Origin: Calvatia gigantea
Lineage: Eukaryota; Basidiomycota; Agaricomycetes; Agaricales; Lycoperdaceae
Assembly (NCBI GenBank): GCA_025093985.1
Contig: JACAAK010000012.1
Coordinates: 2,046,001-2,110,000, forward strand
Direction of reading: 5' to 3'
Length of the DNA stretch: 64,000 nt
Shown here: piece by piece, positions 32,095 to 43,625 of the stretch
How positions within the stretch are numbered: the first letter of the stretch is position 1
How the letters are laid out: each line of letters starts with the position of its first letter
Translations under genes and position numbers: made by a program
The notes under the pieces: model-generated
Database searches by the model: none
What the model was told of the DNA's origin: nothing
The model's input: only the letters and a program-made list of their open reading frames with translations

Positions 32095-33226
32095 TCATGT
32101 CGAACGACTCTCATCAGTTTCATTTCCGCGTGCCCTGGGCGTGTTGAAGGGTTTGGAAGGTAGGCACTGCCGGTCTCGGAGACGCGGAGCGAGTGCCATT
32201 GTTGCAGGTTTGGTACAGGTGGGAAGCGTTGTGCTCCCTCCGATAAGCCGTACAGCTAACATCAAATAACACTGCCAGTTGGGTTTATATACACGCATTC
32301 ACTAGAGATATCCTCGCACCTTCACGATAGATTAACATCACACCGTTTTTACTCAGGGCGGTGTTTCTGGTTTTCCTCCCTACTCACCAGTCTGTTATAA
32401 TAATGATTTATCCGCAAAATAATGGGAATTAGACAGTCCAACTGCCCCACACCTACCTCAACCAGCCACACAACAGGGGTTCCAGCGGAGATGTAGGAGC
32501 CGCTCGAAAGACTTCCTATTGCTTTCTTGTTCCTGGGTTTCCGGCCAAACTCTTCCTATCCTTCTTTCGAAGATCGCTCCTCCCATAAGGAGTTTCCATT
32601 GGGACCTCTGAGTGCTCCAACAAATATTTGTCGGCTACTCAAGACTTTAGGAGCACTTTTTGGTGGTAGAGGTAGTTGCAGCTCCTGGGTTGTCATCGGC
32701 GTTATCTTTCGGCAGCTGCCGGGGGTGTGGTAAATGGCTAAATTTGGGGCAGTGTCACCTGAAACGAATCCTGCCAATGATTGCACGAAGCCCTAGATTC
32801 CGAACTTTTTACTTTCTAGTGAAAAAAAATTTCCTTGGAAAATAGGCGCTGGCGTGAGTGTCTCCGGGTAGTTGGGCGGTAATAATGGAAGCACCCAGGT
32901 TTGATCTCTGTCCAGATTCTCCAGGTCAAGCTTTCTGACATACTTTCACCACAACATTCAGGGGCCGGGGTGGCCAAACCTCGTCGACCGCCAACATCGG
33001 AAGGGCCAAGGAAGGGCTGCGAAGCCGAAACTAACTGACAACATGCCTCCGACCAGATTTTATTAAACTAAGCCGCTCAACCCAGTGCGGCCTAGTCTGG
33101 ATTCTAGCGTGTCTCTCGCAGCCCTAGATTCATTCTCTCCTTCGAATTGCCGTCGTAAATAAGGCCTTCACGTTTCGTTTCCGTCCGTTTTTCTTCCCAC
33201 ATCTCAGTGGAGCCTCTGGTCCTTTC
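32095..33226. other. Intergenic, no gene recognised
   Basis: Frames at 32527..32733 and 32660..32845 have no resemblance to known families. A long AT/CT-mixed stretch precedes the gene at 33227 and presumably carries its promoter. Confidence 0.4.
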
Positions 33227-34726
33227 ATGATCGCGACAACACCTTCTCGTCCCTGGCCTATGGTGGACTCATGTGTAAGAGTGCCTTAAAATCTTATCCT
33301 CATTAATTATTCCAGACTCTGATGAAACTGCACTCCACTATACCAGTCCAACGCGAACCCCCCGTCTATCGGTTCTCCTAGTTGTCCACAGAGCCTATTA
33401 CTGCAAACGGATGACCCTCGCGGACCACATGGACTACCACCTCAATTTCCTACCTCTTCTTTCCCAAACCATCGTCCGCTCCTTGAATTCCCTTAATCCA
33501 GCCCGAAAACCCCTTCGCTCCTCTCCGCTAGCTGGTCCAGCACTTCGAATCATTGGAGATGAAGAGAGCCTCCGGCCTTCACGAACCACTTCGACGCCCG
33601 ACTTAATCTCTCTCGCGCCTCCACCTCGTTTGAGGCACGCGAGGCCCAAGACGGCTGAGAATCCTTTGCGTCAGTTCTCAATTCTCAACCTCGTTGTCTC
33701 CAGGGTTATTGCAACCTCCTCCGCGCAGTTTCCTCCGTGAAGACTTGAGAATCAACAGCGATGAGTCAACACAACCAGTCATCCAAGCGCCACCGATTCT
33801 CGGTTCCTTGTCGGCTCTGCGACGTCCACCAAGTATGGTGGAAAGTCTCAGGAATAGACAACCACCTCTGTCCTCCGCTGTCCAACGCCCAAAATCCGCA
33901 CATGGATATCCTATTCTCGAAGGTTCTCAACTTTCTCCTGAGCACATACTGCAGGTCCATACCCGTGACCCTGCAGACAATTCCTGGCTGACTACCAACC
34001 CATATGCAACCACTCCCAAATTCAGCCGCCTGGGTCTGGCATCTTCGGGCGTTGTTCTCCCCATCTCCGCGAAGGAGCACAAACGGATGTCGCGCCGAAC
34101 TTCAAAGTCGAGCGGCGACACATCCGTATCGCGGACGACCCGAGCAGACAGTACATCGTCTTCCCCCGGTAGTGGTCCCACCACCCCACAGCAAGCCACG
34201 CTGAGCCCAAGGACAATGAAAATTAGTGATTCTGATTCCTTTTTGGAGAGCATGCAGGGCTCGCTGCGACCACGAGCGAGCGCCTACATCCGGTGTCACT
34301 GTCGTAACTAACATCACACTCATCGCCGAAGGAGAGGAACCTGATCATCGCAGCGAATCTTCAAGTTCATCCGAGCCCCATGAACTCCCCCATAATGCCG
34401 TTCCTGATGTCGCTTCGAAGAAGGGGCCGTTAGCACGGCTCAGAACTTTCGGCCTCCGATCTATCCGATCATCTAACTCCTTACTCAGTTCACGCCTCGT
34501 GCCTATCAATGAAAAAGTGAAGGTGCAGGACGGCAAATCGCAGAGCGAAATCATACTTGGGCTGTCCGCCCATAGCTCGAACTCCTCGACGTCCCAGCAT
34601 AGCGAGGAACCTAAAGCTTTGCCGCCATCTTTCGAGGTTCCTTCGAAGCCGTCGAAGAGGGTATCTGGTGTCAGGAGGATTTGGAAATCAATCACTGGAA
34701 ATTGGCAGCTGGGTCGCTCACACTAA
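33227..34726 (+). CDS. Ser/Pro-rich low-complexity protein, two single-base insertions, about 484 aa when corrected
   Basis: Exon 1 33227..33272 (starts ATTPSRPWP after the initiator), a 43 bp intron, and exon 2 33316..34726. The long exon is open in three successive frames, each switch being +1: one near 33670-33690 (PLRQFS continues as TSLSPGLLQPPPRSFLRED) and one near 34290 (RASAY continues as TGVTVVTNITLIAEGEE). Removing two bases gives 1455 nt, 484 aa, exactly in phase. The protein is rich in Ser, Pro and basic residues (SRRTSKSSGDTSVSRTTR, SESSSSSEPHE) with likely phosphorylation sites and a conserved-looking C-terminus GVRRIWKSITGNWQLGRSH. No domain is recognised. It is probably a disordered regulatory or scaffold protein. 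Codon-level quality and the phase arithmetic support a real gene. Confidence 0.65.
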
Positions 34727-37480
34727 TCAGTCTTCCTTTCGTATCGTTTTCGGTTCATTTTCTGACTTGTTCTCAACTATGTCATTCTGCCTTCTTCCTG
34801 TGCATTCTAGCCCGAAGGCTATCTTTCAATTGGGTTGAGATTTTCACTTAGAGGATTCTATCCCCGCAGTTTTCGCTTGTCCCCAGAGGCTCGTGAACAT
34901 TTTGTTTCTAGCTTATAGGCTCTACATATTTTTTGCTCAAGACACGATTCTCAACCCCTGTCGTTAATATGTTGATACCATCGTTAGGAGTACCGTTCAA
35001 CAATACCCAAATTAATGCTATGGATGCTACGAACCATAATTTGTTCAACGCTCGTCCATTACCCCTGTTGCTTCTTGTAGGCCCTTATGCCAACGAATAT
35101 TGTAGAGACAGGAGTGATTAATTGACCAGGCAACACCCTGAGTAACACGATCCTGTTATGGAGGGGCCGGTACGTAATATATTGTGACCCAGTATTTCAT
35201 GTCAACTCTTGAGAACTCGATACCAACTCTAATCATAGCAGCTCTGCTGCCCAACCATTGAACACAACACTACTGTGTTCAATTCACCGTCCACCTGGCC
35301 TTCTCACCTCACTTCTCACTATTCGCTCCCCTTCAGGTACCATGAGATTGGCGATATCCCCAAGTCTCACTTGTGAAGTCAGATCAACAAACGACAAGGT
35401 AAACAATTTGTGATAACCTGGGAGGCCAAGAAAGGAATAAAAACAAGTCGATATTCTAGTTACGTCGAAAATGCCACCCCACCCATCTTTAGATGCCCCC
35501 CTTCAAAACTACGACAGATAGCTTTGATGTCATCCGCAGGCCTGATCGCCCAATGCACTGCCGACACGACTTTTGGCGACCCATCCTGTTCCCCAGCTGC
35601 TTATTGAGTCCTCCACGGGTCTTGGAAAATGACCCACCCACGTTTATTCCATGGATTTGATCGGGTGTGCTTATCTTCGACCCCGTGGCGACCAGATGCT
35701 CGCTTACCCTTCAGCTTCAACTCCCGCAAAGCATCCGTAAGACCTACGAACTTATCCTCGACCATCGCGTTTGTCTCAAGTAGCAAAAACGACTTGCTTG
35801 AACTAATCTCTAAACACCGGATTAAGAAGGATAGCCTTCATCACATTTGCGACCCACTTCTGTGGGCAACCGCCTCCTCGCTGACACGTTACAGATCCTC
35901 GTTTCTGAAGGCAGTGTGAGAAGCCCCCTAGCGACCGATTCTTGAAAAGTTGGTTTTTCCCGGGCAGTTTCCTTTGAACCCCCCCCCCCCCCTTATGACC
36001 GAGTTTTTGCCTGTAAATACTGGCCACCTAAAGATCTCTTACTTCAAAATTAGCCAAGAAAATTCTCGCATAATTTACCCACCCTTTGACATTGTGTGGT
36101 AGTCCTGGATTACGAAGTAAGGGGCTTCAACTACACCAAGAAAGCCGCCGGTGCTGAGTTTATTAGAACTCATAAGTAGCTGGGAACTGTGAGGGGGAGT
36201 CGTCGGTTGGGGTAGTCGATTGTTTTCGTAAAGGTAACTGTAGGCCGGCGTTCTTGTAGGCGGTATATCGAATCCAGCAGGTACTATTGTGGCAAGGATC
36301 AAAGAAAAAAAGTGGACGATCCAGGAAGCGTATATTTAATGGAAGAACAAAATTCCTTCCCGATGATCGTTGTGAGCCAGGTTTGCGCAATTATCAGTTT
36401 TTTGCCCTCCACTGTGTATTCCTGGGTGCTGCAGGTCAGTTCCATCCCTACTCAGTACATTACATGACTTTAACTGGAGGGCAGGGAAGAGTGATACTTC
36501 TGTATGTCAGCGCTGGTAACCTCGAGCCACCTAGGGGCAGTTTGGCATCTTCTTCCGGAAAACATGAGCCATTTTCACCTCCAAGGTGTGCATTTGAAAC
36601 TCGGGGCCAGGCTTACAGACTCTATATAGTCTCGTATACCATCCCACGTCTGAGCAGGCCTAGGCGACGTTGTGAATAGTCCTGGTATAAGACCAGCCGC
36701 TGCTTGATATCTGAAGCCTCCGGAGTTAACTGAGAAACGTTGCTCTGATGTCTGCTTATCAGCCACAGCTGTCCATGTCACGGCTTACGGGAGGTCCGAC
36801 CTCTTGGCAAACCCCTGGTGGACAACTTTGAAAATCTCGGACAATCGGGGTCCCATTGTTAGCTTTTGTGGTGGCTTGTGGTAAACTCGAAACGTGATTA
36901 GCTTCCTCGTACGGTCACCCATCACAACCTGTCTGAGGCTGCTTCTACCAAAGTTTTTGGGAGCCGGTGATAACGACGTCTTGTTAGACTCAGCGATGTA
37001 ACTTGCATCAGAATCAGAGGGACCATGCGCTCCTTCAGATCTATTTAGCCAAATTCATCAAATGCATGACGTGGCTGCCGTCACGCTGGTTGTCAAACAG
37101 GCCCTCGGGTCTTCATATTGTTCTTCAGTTAACCGCACAATCCACACTCCCCAACGCAGCACCCGACCTCTCTGATATAACTTAATGTTTTTGGTCGGCG
37201 AAGGGCACACGCTTCGCAAAAACAAGTCCTCTTCGTTTCATTGAACTATCATTAGCTCATCGTCAAATCACTTATCGCCAAGGAGGTTGGAAGCCGGCGG
37301 TCGGGTGGAAGTTCCTATTGCGCATATTCGGGTCATAACCCGTGTCATGTCAACCTGATGCAGGCAGAATTGATACCCCACAGCCTCCTCTTCGGGGTTT
37401 ACGACAACTTGTCAGGTGCTATATAAGCTTTTGGGTTTTTGGGTTTCGGACTCGCGAAGCATTTCATTCTCCCCCAAGCC
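34727..37480. other. 2.7 kb without a recognised gene
   Basis: The largest frames (35629..35919 plus, 36287..36679 plus, 35803..36027 minus) show no motif, signal peptide with downstream domain, or splice-consistent extension. A 14-base poly-C run sits at 35979..35992. The last few hundred bases contain the promoter region of the desaturase gene. Confidence 0.45.
35979..35992 (+). repeat. Poly-C homopolymer (14 C)
   Basis: Directly read. It is the longest mononucleotide run noticed in the window; runs of this kind are unstable and prone to sequencing length errors. Confidence 0.9.
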
Positions 37481-39418
37481 ATGATTTGGTTCCAGGTATT
37501 CCGGGATGGTCCAGAATACGAGGCTCGCAAACAGAGAAAGAGCTTTACCCCACCAAATCTATCGCTGAAAGATCTGCATGACGCTGTTCCCCGGCATCTT
37601 TTTGAACGATCAGCGCTCAAGAGTACTTTCTATATTGCGGTTCATGTTATCGTTACATTGGCCCTACACTTCTCTTCGAAAAGGATCCCGGCTGCTCTAG
37701 ACACATTGGCCATGGCCACAGGCTATCATTTCCTCGTCAAACATCTCTTACGACCTCTCGTCTGGCTGTTCTTCTGGGGGTGGCAAGGAATGCTCTTTGC
37801 TGGAATCTGGTGTCTAGGTGCGTCTCCACAGGGTTACTTTCTCCGCAATACCATGTTCTTAAAGCGCATTCTAGGCCATGAGGTTCGCACAGAGTGTTGA
37901 TTATGATTCCGATGGGTATTTATTTTCGATTCCATAGACCGGGCATGATGCCCTATTTCCCCAGCGCTGGGCGAACGCCGTGATCGGGATGGTACTACAC
38001 ACATTCGTATTGACGCCCTACTATTCCTGGAGAGCTACTCATCGTACACACCATGTGAGTGTTGCGTCTTACCTGGAGCAGGGTTCAATTCATTGCCATC
38101 ATGATAGAAATCCACAAATAACTTAGAGCGTGACGAGATCTACCACCCAGCCACCCGCAAGAGCCTCAGGCTTCCAGACGGCAGAGTTGCTGTTCGGATG
38201 GATTACGCAGAGATGCTCGAGGAAACTCCTGCCTTTACTTTGTTCAAGCTGTTTGTTCGGCAATTCTTGTCAGTTTTGACCCGCACTTCTCTCGTCGTAT
38301 ACTCACTTGCCCTTAGTGGATTCCAGTTGTACTTGCTGTACGTCATCGTCACTCCACTGCTTGCATGGTTCCCGACCTTGTTCATATTTAGGCATAATCG
38401 AAAGGGGAACCCAAAATATCCTCCATGGACGAGCGTAAGTCGATCTCGGCCATGTGATCGCACAGAAGCGGAATTAAACCATGATATTTTAGCACTACAA
38501 ACCGTCATCTTTACTCTTCCGTCCCGAAGAAAGTTCGTTGTTATGCGGGAAAAGGAAGCACCTAATTGTAATGACCATGCATAGGACACCTCATTATCAT
38601 TTCTGACGTCGCTATTTTGTCGATGCTGTCCCTTCTGGTATACTATGCCCAAAACTACGGCTCAAAAGCACTCTGGTGTTACTATTTAATGCCCTGGTTT
38701 GTGAGTCACCACCTAGGCGCTCCGTGTGTCCTAGCTCATGCTAATGACCTCTGATATAGTTTGCACACAATTGGTAAGTTTAACATCTGCTACGACAGTA
38801 CCCCCGATCAACTGGTTTCTAGGATAGTAATGTTCACATACCTACAGCACAGTGATCCCACTATTCCATATTACCGCAAGGTGCGGCTCTCAATCTCATC
38901 CTTTAGGAAATTTCAATTTGATTGAGAATACCAGGATCAATGGACTTTCGCTCGCGGTGCTTTGGCAACGGTAGACCGACCCATTTTTGGTTGGGTTGGC
39001 CGATACGTCCTTCACAATGTGCGCGGAGTCCACAACATTCCATGAACAGTTTATAAATCATCGCACACAGATTAATACTGACCATGTAGCGCACCACTTC
39101 TTCGTGTCTGTCCCCTTCTGTAAGACACCTGACACTCCCCACATCTATTCCGATAATTGAATAATTATCTGCAGATAACCTGCCAAAAGTCACAGAAGCC
39201 ATAAAACCCGTCCTTGGCGAGTACTATAACTACGATTCGACTGTGAGATCCCAATTTTCTTTTATCCGGTTGCGCCATCTCATGCTACTACTTCAAAGCC
39301 CGTTCTATATGCATTATGGAGGTCATTCACACAATGTGTGTTCGTTGAAGACGAAGGAGATATCTTATTCTTTAAGAATTGGTATGGTGAGGCGGTCATA
39401 GAGCGGAAGCGAGATTGA
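37481..39418 (+). CDS. FAD2: Delta-12 (oleate) fatty acid desaturase, complete, 14 exons, 411 aa
   Basis: ER membrane enzyme introducing the second double bond of linoleate. Exons 37481..37817, 37875..37882, 37938..38054, 38108..38268, 38317..38337, 38392..38434, 38493..38532, 38585..38700, 38760..38773, 38823..38880, 38935..39018, 39071..39119, 39175..39242 and 39299..39418 total 1236 nt with every phase consistent. The start region FRDGPEYEARKQ then PPNLSLKDLHDAVPRHLFERS is typical. The three histidine boxes are intact: HETGH (114-118), HRTHH (150-154) and HVAHH (338-342). The block YYSWRATHRTHH, the motif NPKYPPWTSHY and the end FTQCVFVEDEGDILFFKN support the delta-12 rather than the delta-9 class. 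Exon 2 is only 8 nt and codes the His-Glu of box 1. Exons 5 and 9 are 21 and 14 nt. The length is slightly below the usual 430-440. An upstream in-frame ATG at 37439 is possible. Confidence 0.9.
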
Positions 39419-40536
39419 AGTAGCAGAAAGGACCGAGCTCACAGTAGCATATCCATGTGTGCCAAATGTCTTTTTCGCATACTTGTCGAATTTCACCCCT
39501 AAATTAGGTTCCTGTCAAGACCTAAGTTCTGAAAATGCTATCTTTGACTGCTTTAGAAGTTCAGATTGAGCGTACCTGAGAGCGTATCTGATGAAGAATT
39601 CTATGAAAGCAGGTACTCAAGAAAATCAGAATTCACCTGCTTATCAGGCTTCTCGATGATCGAATATCTTTGGGAAACACCACAGAAGTCTGAAAATATC
39701 ATCGTGCGCCCCTTCAGCACAGAACCTCCTTTCCCAGGTGTTAGTAATACTACTAAATACTGTCACCTTCCGCCTTGCACTTTCCTTCTTTCCAGCCCGT
39801 TGTTCCCAATTCCGGCCCGCCGCTCCAGTCGGTGGCGGGTTCAAAGGAGGAAAAATGTCGCGGCCTCCGCGGAATAACAGATCCACTTTATCCACCCGCT
39901 AGAGTCCTGCAAGAAGCACATCATAATAGGCATTCTCTTCCGGGGCGGAACAAGAATGTCACGGTCGTCAATCACCAGACCTCCCTTCTGTGGCCGTCTG
40001 GTCACCCCCATGCGGGGCTGATTTTTTGTGGGTTGCCTCAAATTTGAGGTGATGGGACCAACCCTGAGCCTAATTCAATTACTTATTCCCAGCGCATAGC
40101 GGTTTTGAGTAGTTCTTGCTTACGACCACCACAAAGCGAGTCGTGAGAGACTGGGTTCACACGAATGCCCTACCACCAGCAGCATTTTCGTCGGTCACTC
40201 GGCTACTTCTCGACTTGCCTGGGTAACATGGGTACGGCCAGTTGGAGTCTCTCGCAACGATCCGCGAAAAAAAGAACGATCTCTATTCGTTAACTACACA
40301 GCACTTCCCGATTTGCATAAACACGTGGAAGAATCCATCTCCAGCTCCCACATCTCTTCCCAGTGTGGGGCACACTCCGTCACGAAGAATGTGCATGCAG
40401 CTCCTCATGCCATGTTGCCTCCGGTAATTCTGAGCGCTTTATATGACCCTTTCTCACCACTATCTGATTTCCCTTCTTTCACGTACCTTCGCCTTCTCGT
40501 CTCTTTCTCTCACTTATACTCTCTCGCCTTCCCGAC
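39419..40536. other. Intergenic, no gene recognised
   Basis: Short frames only. The tract 40430..40536 is CT-rich (TTTCTC, CTTCC), as is common just upstream of fungal start codons, and fits the 5' UTR/promoter of the thioesterase gene. Confidence 0.45.
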
Positions 40537-41362
40537 ATGCGCCCTGAAATTCCTCAAGTGCTAGCAAGTTCTTCGCAACACGAGCACTGGGTAGAACCAG
40601 CTTCTTTACCAGATCATGGCGATATTTCAGGCATCGGAGGAAACGCACCAGACTTCGTCAAACAGTTGAACTTGAATACATACATATCCTATGGAGTCGG
40701 CAACGAAGATACTTTTGGATACAAAGTCGGGAAAGCCGTCAAATTTGTGGACATCAGCGTCGACCGCAAGCAAGAGAGGAAAGGCAGACTGGAGGCCACT
40801 ACGGTGGCGGAGCTTGTGGTGACGAAAGGTGCGTGGTCCCAAATTGAACTTTTGCTGAATACAGAGCGCTAATGAGAGGATGAAAATAGATATGCTCAAC
40901 GGCGCCGGCATGCTACATGGTGGTTGCGTGGCTTACCTGGTCGATAAGTGGGCACACCAATCTAGCAACCGAGAGCAATGTACTGACGTTGTCTGAACTT
41001 CAGTTGTTGTAGTACGCCCCTTGTCGTACTGGGCCTCGTTCAGAAGGTGAATGGGGTTGGAGTCACGCAATCCATGAACGTTCTCTTTCATGCGCCTGCC
41101 CCTATGTAAGTCCTAACCGCCGAAAAAAGGTTTTCGGGGTTCCTGATTACGATTGCGCAGCGGAACATGTCTTCGAATTACGAGTGCGTCAATGGCACTG
41201 GGTGGGAGGGTGATGAGTTCACGATGCGAGGTAATATTCCGGTAATCCCACGGCGGTCTGTCCTCTGACATGGCGATACCACAGATCACAGATAAGGACA
41301 CGGGGAGGATGATCGCTTCTGCATTTCTGAATAAAATGCAACCTATTATATCTAAGCTTTGA
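40537..41362 (+). CDS. HotDog-fold thioesterase family protein (acyl-CoA thioesterase-like), complete, 199 aa
   Basis: Exons 40537..40828, 40890..40947, 41004..41105, 41161..41230 and 41285..41362 join without repair (600 nt). The central helix motif DMLNGAGMLHGGCVAYLVD is the HotDog active-site HGG signature of the PaaI/THEM group. It is followed by CCSTPLVVLGLV, GVGVTQSMNVLFHAPAPIG, GGRVMSSRCE and the last strand TGRMIASAFLNKMQP, all as in fungal thioesterase-superfamily proteins. Such enzymes hydrolyse acyl-CoA thioesters; the chain-length specificity cannot be told. The N-terminal 90 residues (GNAPDFVKQLN and so on) are typical of the fungal subgroup. It lies 1.1 kb downstream of the desaturase on the same strand. 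Introns are 51-61 bp. Confidence 0.85.
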
Positions 41363-42014
41363 TTAAAACTATCGGCTAGTTGTGTATCCATACGGACGGG
41401 GACTCTGTTTATTTATACTACTGATGATTGAAGTCATGTATACATGTGTATAATAATGGTTTCATACGCAACGTCTGTAGCTATCGTACAACCTGTTCAG
41501 TCTTGAAATATCGTGAGCCATCATGGTGGTCCGAGGACAGTAGGTTGCTTCGGGAATCGCAATAGTGAGTGTTACTTCTTATTGTCCCGTGATATTGGCT
41601 GAATTGCGGGCCATTTGGGAACTCGGGACTCAGGGTTAGCTTTGGACTTCCTAACATATGAACATGGTATCTTGATATCTCACTGGCACCTCTGTCTCGT
41701 CCATTTTACTTCATATAATGCAGTGTTTTGGCTTGTTCGATTCTTTTTTTCTTTCTCCTGGCTCTTTCAATTATATCATAGGGGCGTTCGCAAATTACAA
41801 GTGATAGCATTGAATTCCACTCCCATTTCTCGTATGCCTTAAGAATGCTGATATCGCTTAATCCCCGAGAACCCTTATATCTCGACTACCCTATCCCATT
41901 CTCGAACTCGACAACCCCCCCCACTACCGAGAGAAGACAAGTGCGTTGAGGGCACTAAGCACATCCACAGGTGGCTTCGGATGTCAGAGGTTCGCAGTAG
42001 GGAACTTATCCGTT
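41363..42014. other. Convergent intergenic region
   Basis: It lies between the stops of the thioesterase (+) and the JmjC-like gene (-). No gene seen; 3' UTRs of both are expected here. Confidence 0.5.
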
Positions 42015-43625
42015 TCACGAGAGAGTATCCAACCTCTTAATACAATGCAATGGAAGCCACGATGGCCGTCGTGCTTCTATGATATTCTCAATGTCCGTTT
42101 TCGTCTTTTGCACCCACGACCCCAACTCCTTGGCTCCTTCCTTGTTTTCAGTTTCACCAACTAACCTTTCCCATACCACCATGCTGTACAGCATCTCCTC
42201 CAGGTACATTTTAGCATTGGTGTCCGCTGTTCGGGGAGCACTGCGAAGCATGGGGAGCATATTCGAGGAGGCTTCAACAGCACTTTGCCACCAGCCAGTA
42301 TGGTAGATGTAGAATCCACCATGAGATGCAAGTCGGCTGAAATTGAGGATACAGCGGATGGTTCCGGCAGGTGGTTACCCAGGATGGCTGGTCTGCACTC
42401 TTCTGGTCTGGGTCTACACTGACAAGCAAAGTCTCCAAACCGGTCATGTGCTGGATTGCGTACAGAGGAGCGAGGCGGTGGTCTACTCCCAAAAATGTAT
42501 TCGAGTAAAGAACGCGATAGTTTTCTAGGATGCCTGGCCAAAGGAGCCAAAGTGTCTTGCCAGAAATTTGAGAAGTGAAGGAAGCGGACGTCCATGTCTC
42601 AACATGGGGATACATGATGGCCGCACCGGGGAACAGACCGTATTGCCATGGGCTGGTGCTTCCATTGTCCCGCCAATAGGCCGTAGACCCTCGCTCTTCT
42701 CGAAGGTGTACTGGGAGCTGCAGACCTTTTTCAGTAGACAACGAGGCATCGGGAATTCGCAGAACAGAGCACAATGGTAATCGCGGCGTTTTTCTTTCGA
42801 GGAATGAATGGATGACATCCACACAGCCAACGTTGGGTATCTCAGCCTGACCATCACAACAGTCAAGGACTACGCAGTTGGTCTCATGACGGGAGTATGC
42901 CGTTAAAATATCAAGAGACGTTGGGCGGTCGGCGTAAGAAAGCGAGTGGTGTTCCGCAATGATTTTAGACTCCGGTTTGCCCTGGGGATAAAGGGCTTGG
43001 GAATAGTGCTTCAACGCCTGAAGTATCTCGATGCCGACTTCACGGTTGCAATTATTCAAGGTCGAGATTTTTGTCCATTCGGGGATTAAATGCGAGATCC
43101 AGGTATTGTGTGGGTTCGGAGGCGTTCGGGCGGCAGTGGAAGCAGCGGGAACGATAGGGAATGGGAGAGGAGCAGGAGCATAGGCAGGAGCAGATTGATC
43201 CCCCCTACGCGCTGAGTCACCATTATCAATGGGTCTAACTAACCAGACAACACGTAGCACTCACCCTTCGCACGTTTGAAATTCCGGACAGATGACGTGT
43301 TTCTCCAAGAAAAGGTCTCGGTATTGAGTCTCCATTTTTCTCGGACTGGGTGTGGAATGTCGCTGCAAGCGCTCGCAGGCGTGGCGTTTTGCTCTTCCCA
43401 ACCGAAACCCTTCTTCAGAATCAGCTGTCCTCGATACCTGGATATCTTGTTACGCTTGGTGGACTTTCGTTGATCGTACGCCTGGACCACGTCCCCAGAA
43501 TTAAGACAGCAAAACCAGAGGTCTCCTGTTTTTCCGTGTCTAAAATCAGGAGTACCAGAAGATACGAAGAGACTGTAGGAGTCACGATCGATTTCTTCTT
43601 CGATTTGATAGGTTAAGGTCGACAT
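42015..43625 (-). CDS. Cupin/JmjC-like protein of an Agaricomycete family, C-terminal exon in a shifted frame
   Basis: Exon 1 43625..43265 and exon 2 from 43211 join in phase across a 53 bp intron (GTGAGT...CTCAG). The Pro/Ala-rich linker APAYAPAPLPFPIVPAAS is followed by the core: TNCVVLDCCDGQ, GSTAYWRDNGSTSPW, GLFPGAAIMYPHVETWTSAS, QISGKTLWLLWPG. P-H-V-E-T followed by G-K-T-L-W-L-L-W-P resembles the H-x-D/E iron motif and following strand of JmjC/cupin domains, so an Fe(II)/2-oxoglutarate fold is plausible. The C-terminal part reads in another frame (LASHGGFYIYHTGWWQSA, then NAKMYLEEMLYSMVVWERL) to the stop at 42015. An intron with GTAACC...TTTCAG near 42318..42365 is likely, but phase needs one base removed upstream. 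Enzymatic role unknown. Confidence 0.6.

Noticed and set aside
35629..35919. 96-codon plus frame as a gene in the 2.7 kb gap
   Set aside because: No motif, no splice-consistent neighbours, and antisense frames of similar length overlap it.
37481..41362. Desaturase plus thioesterase as the core of a biosynthetic gene cluster
   Set aside because: Both are ordinary lipid genes. No polyketide synthase, P450, transporter or regulator accompanies them, and 1.1 kb of apparently empty DNA separates them.
42343..42780. Plus-strand frames over the JmjC-like gene
   Set aside because: Antisense shadows without motifs; the minus strand carries the conserved blocks.
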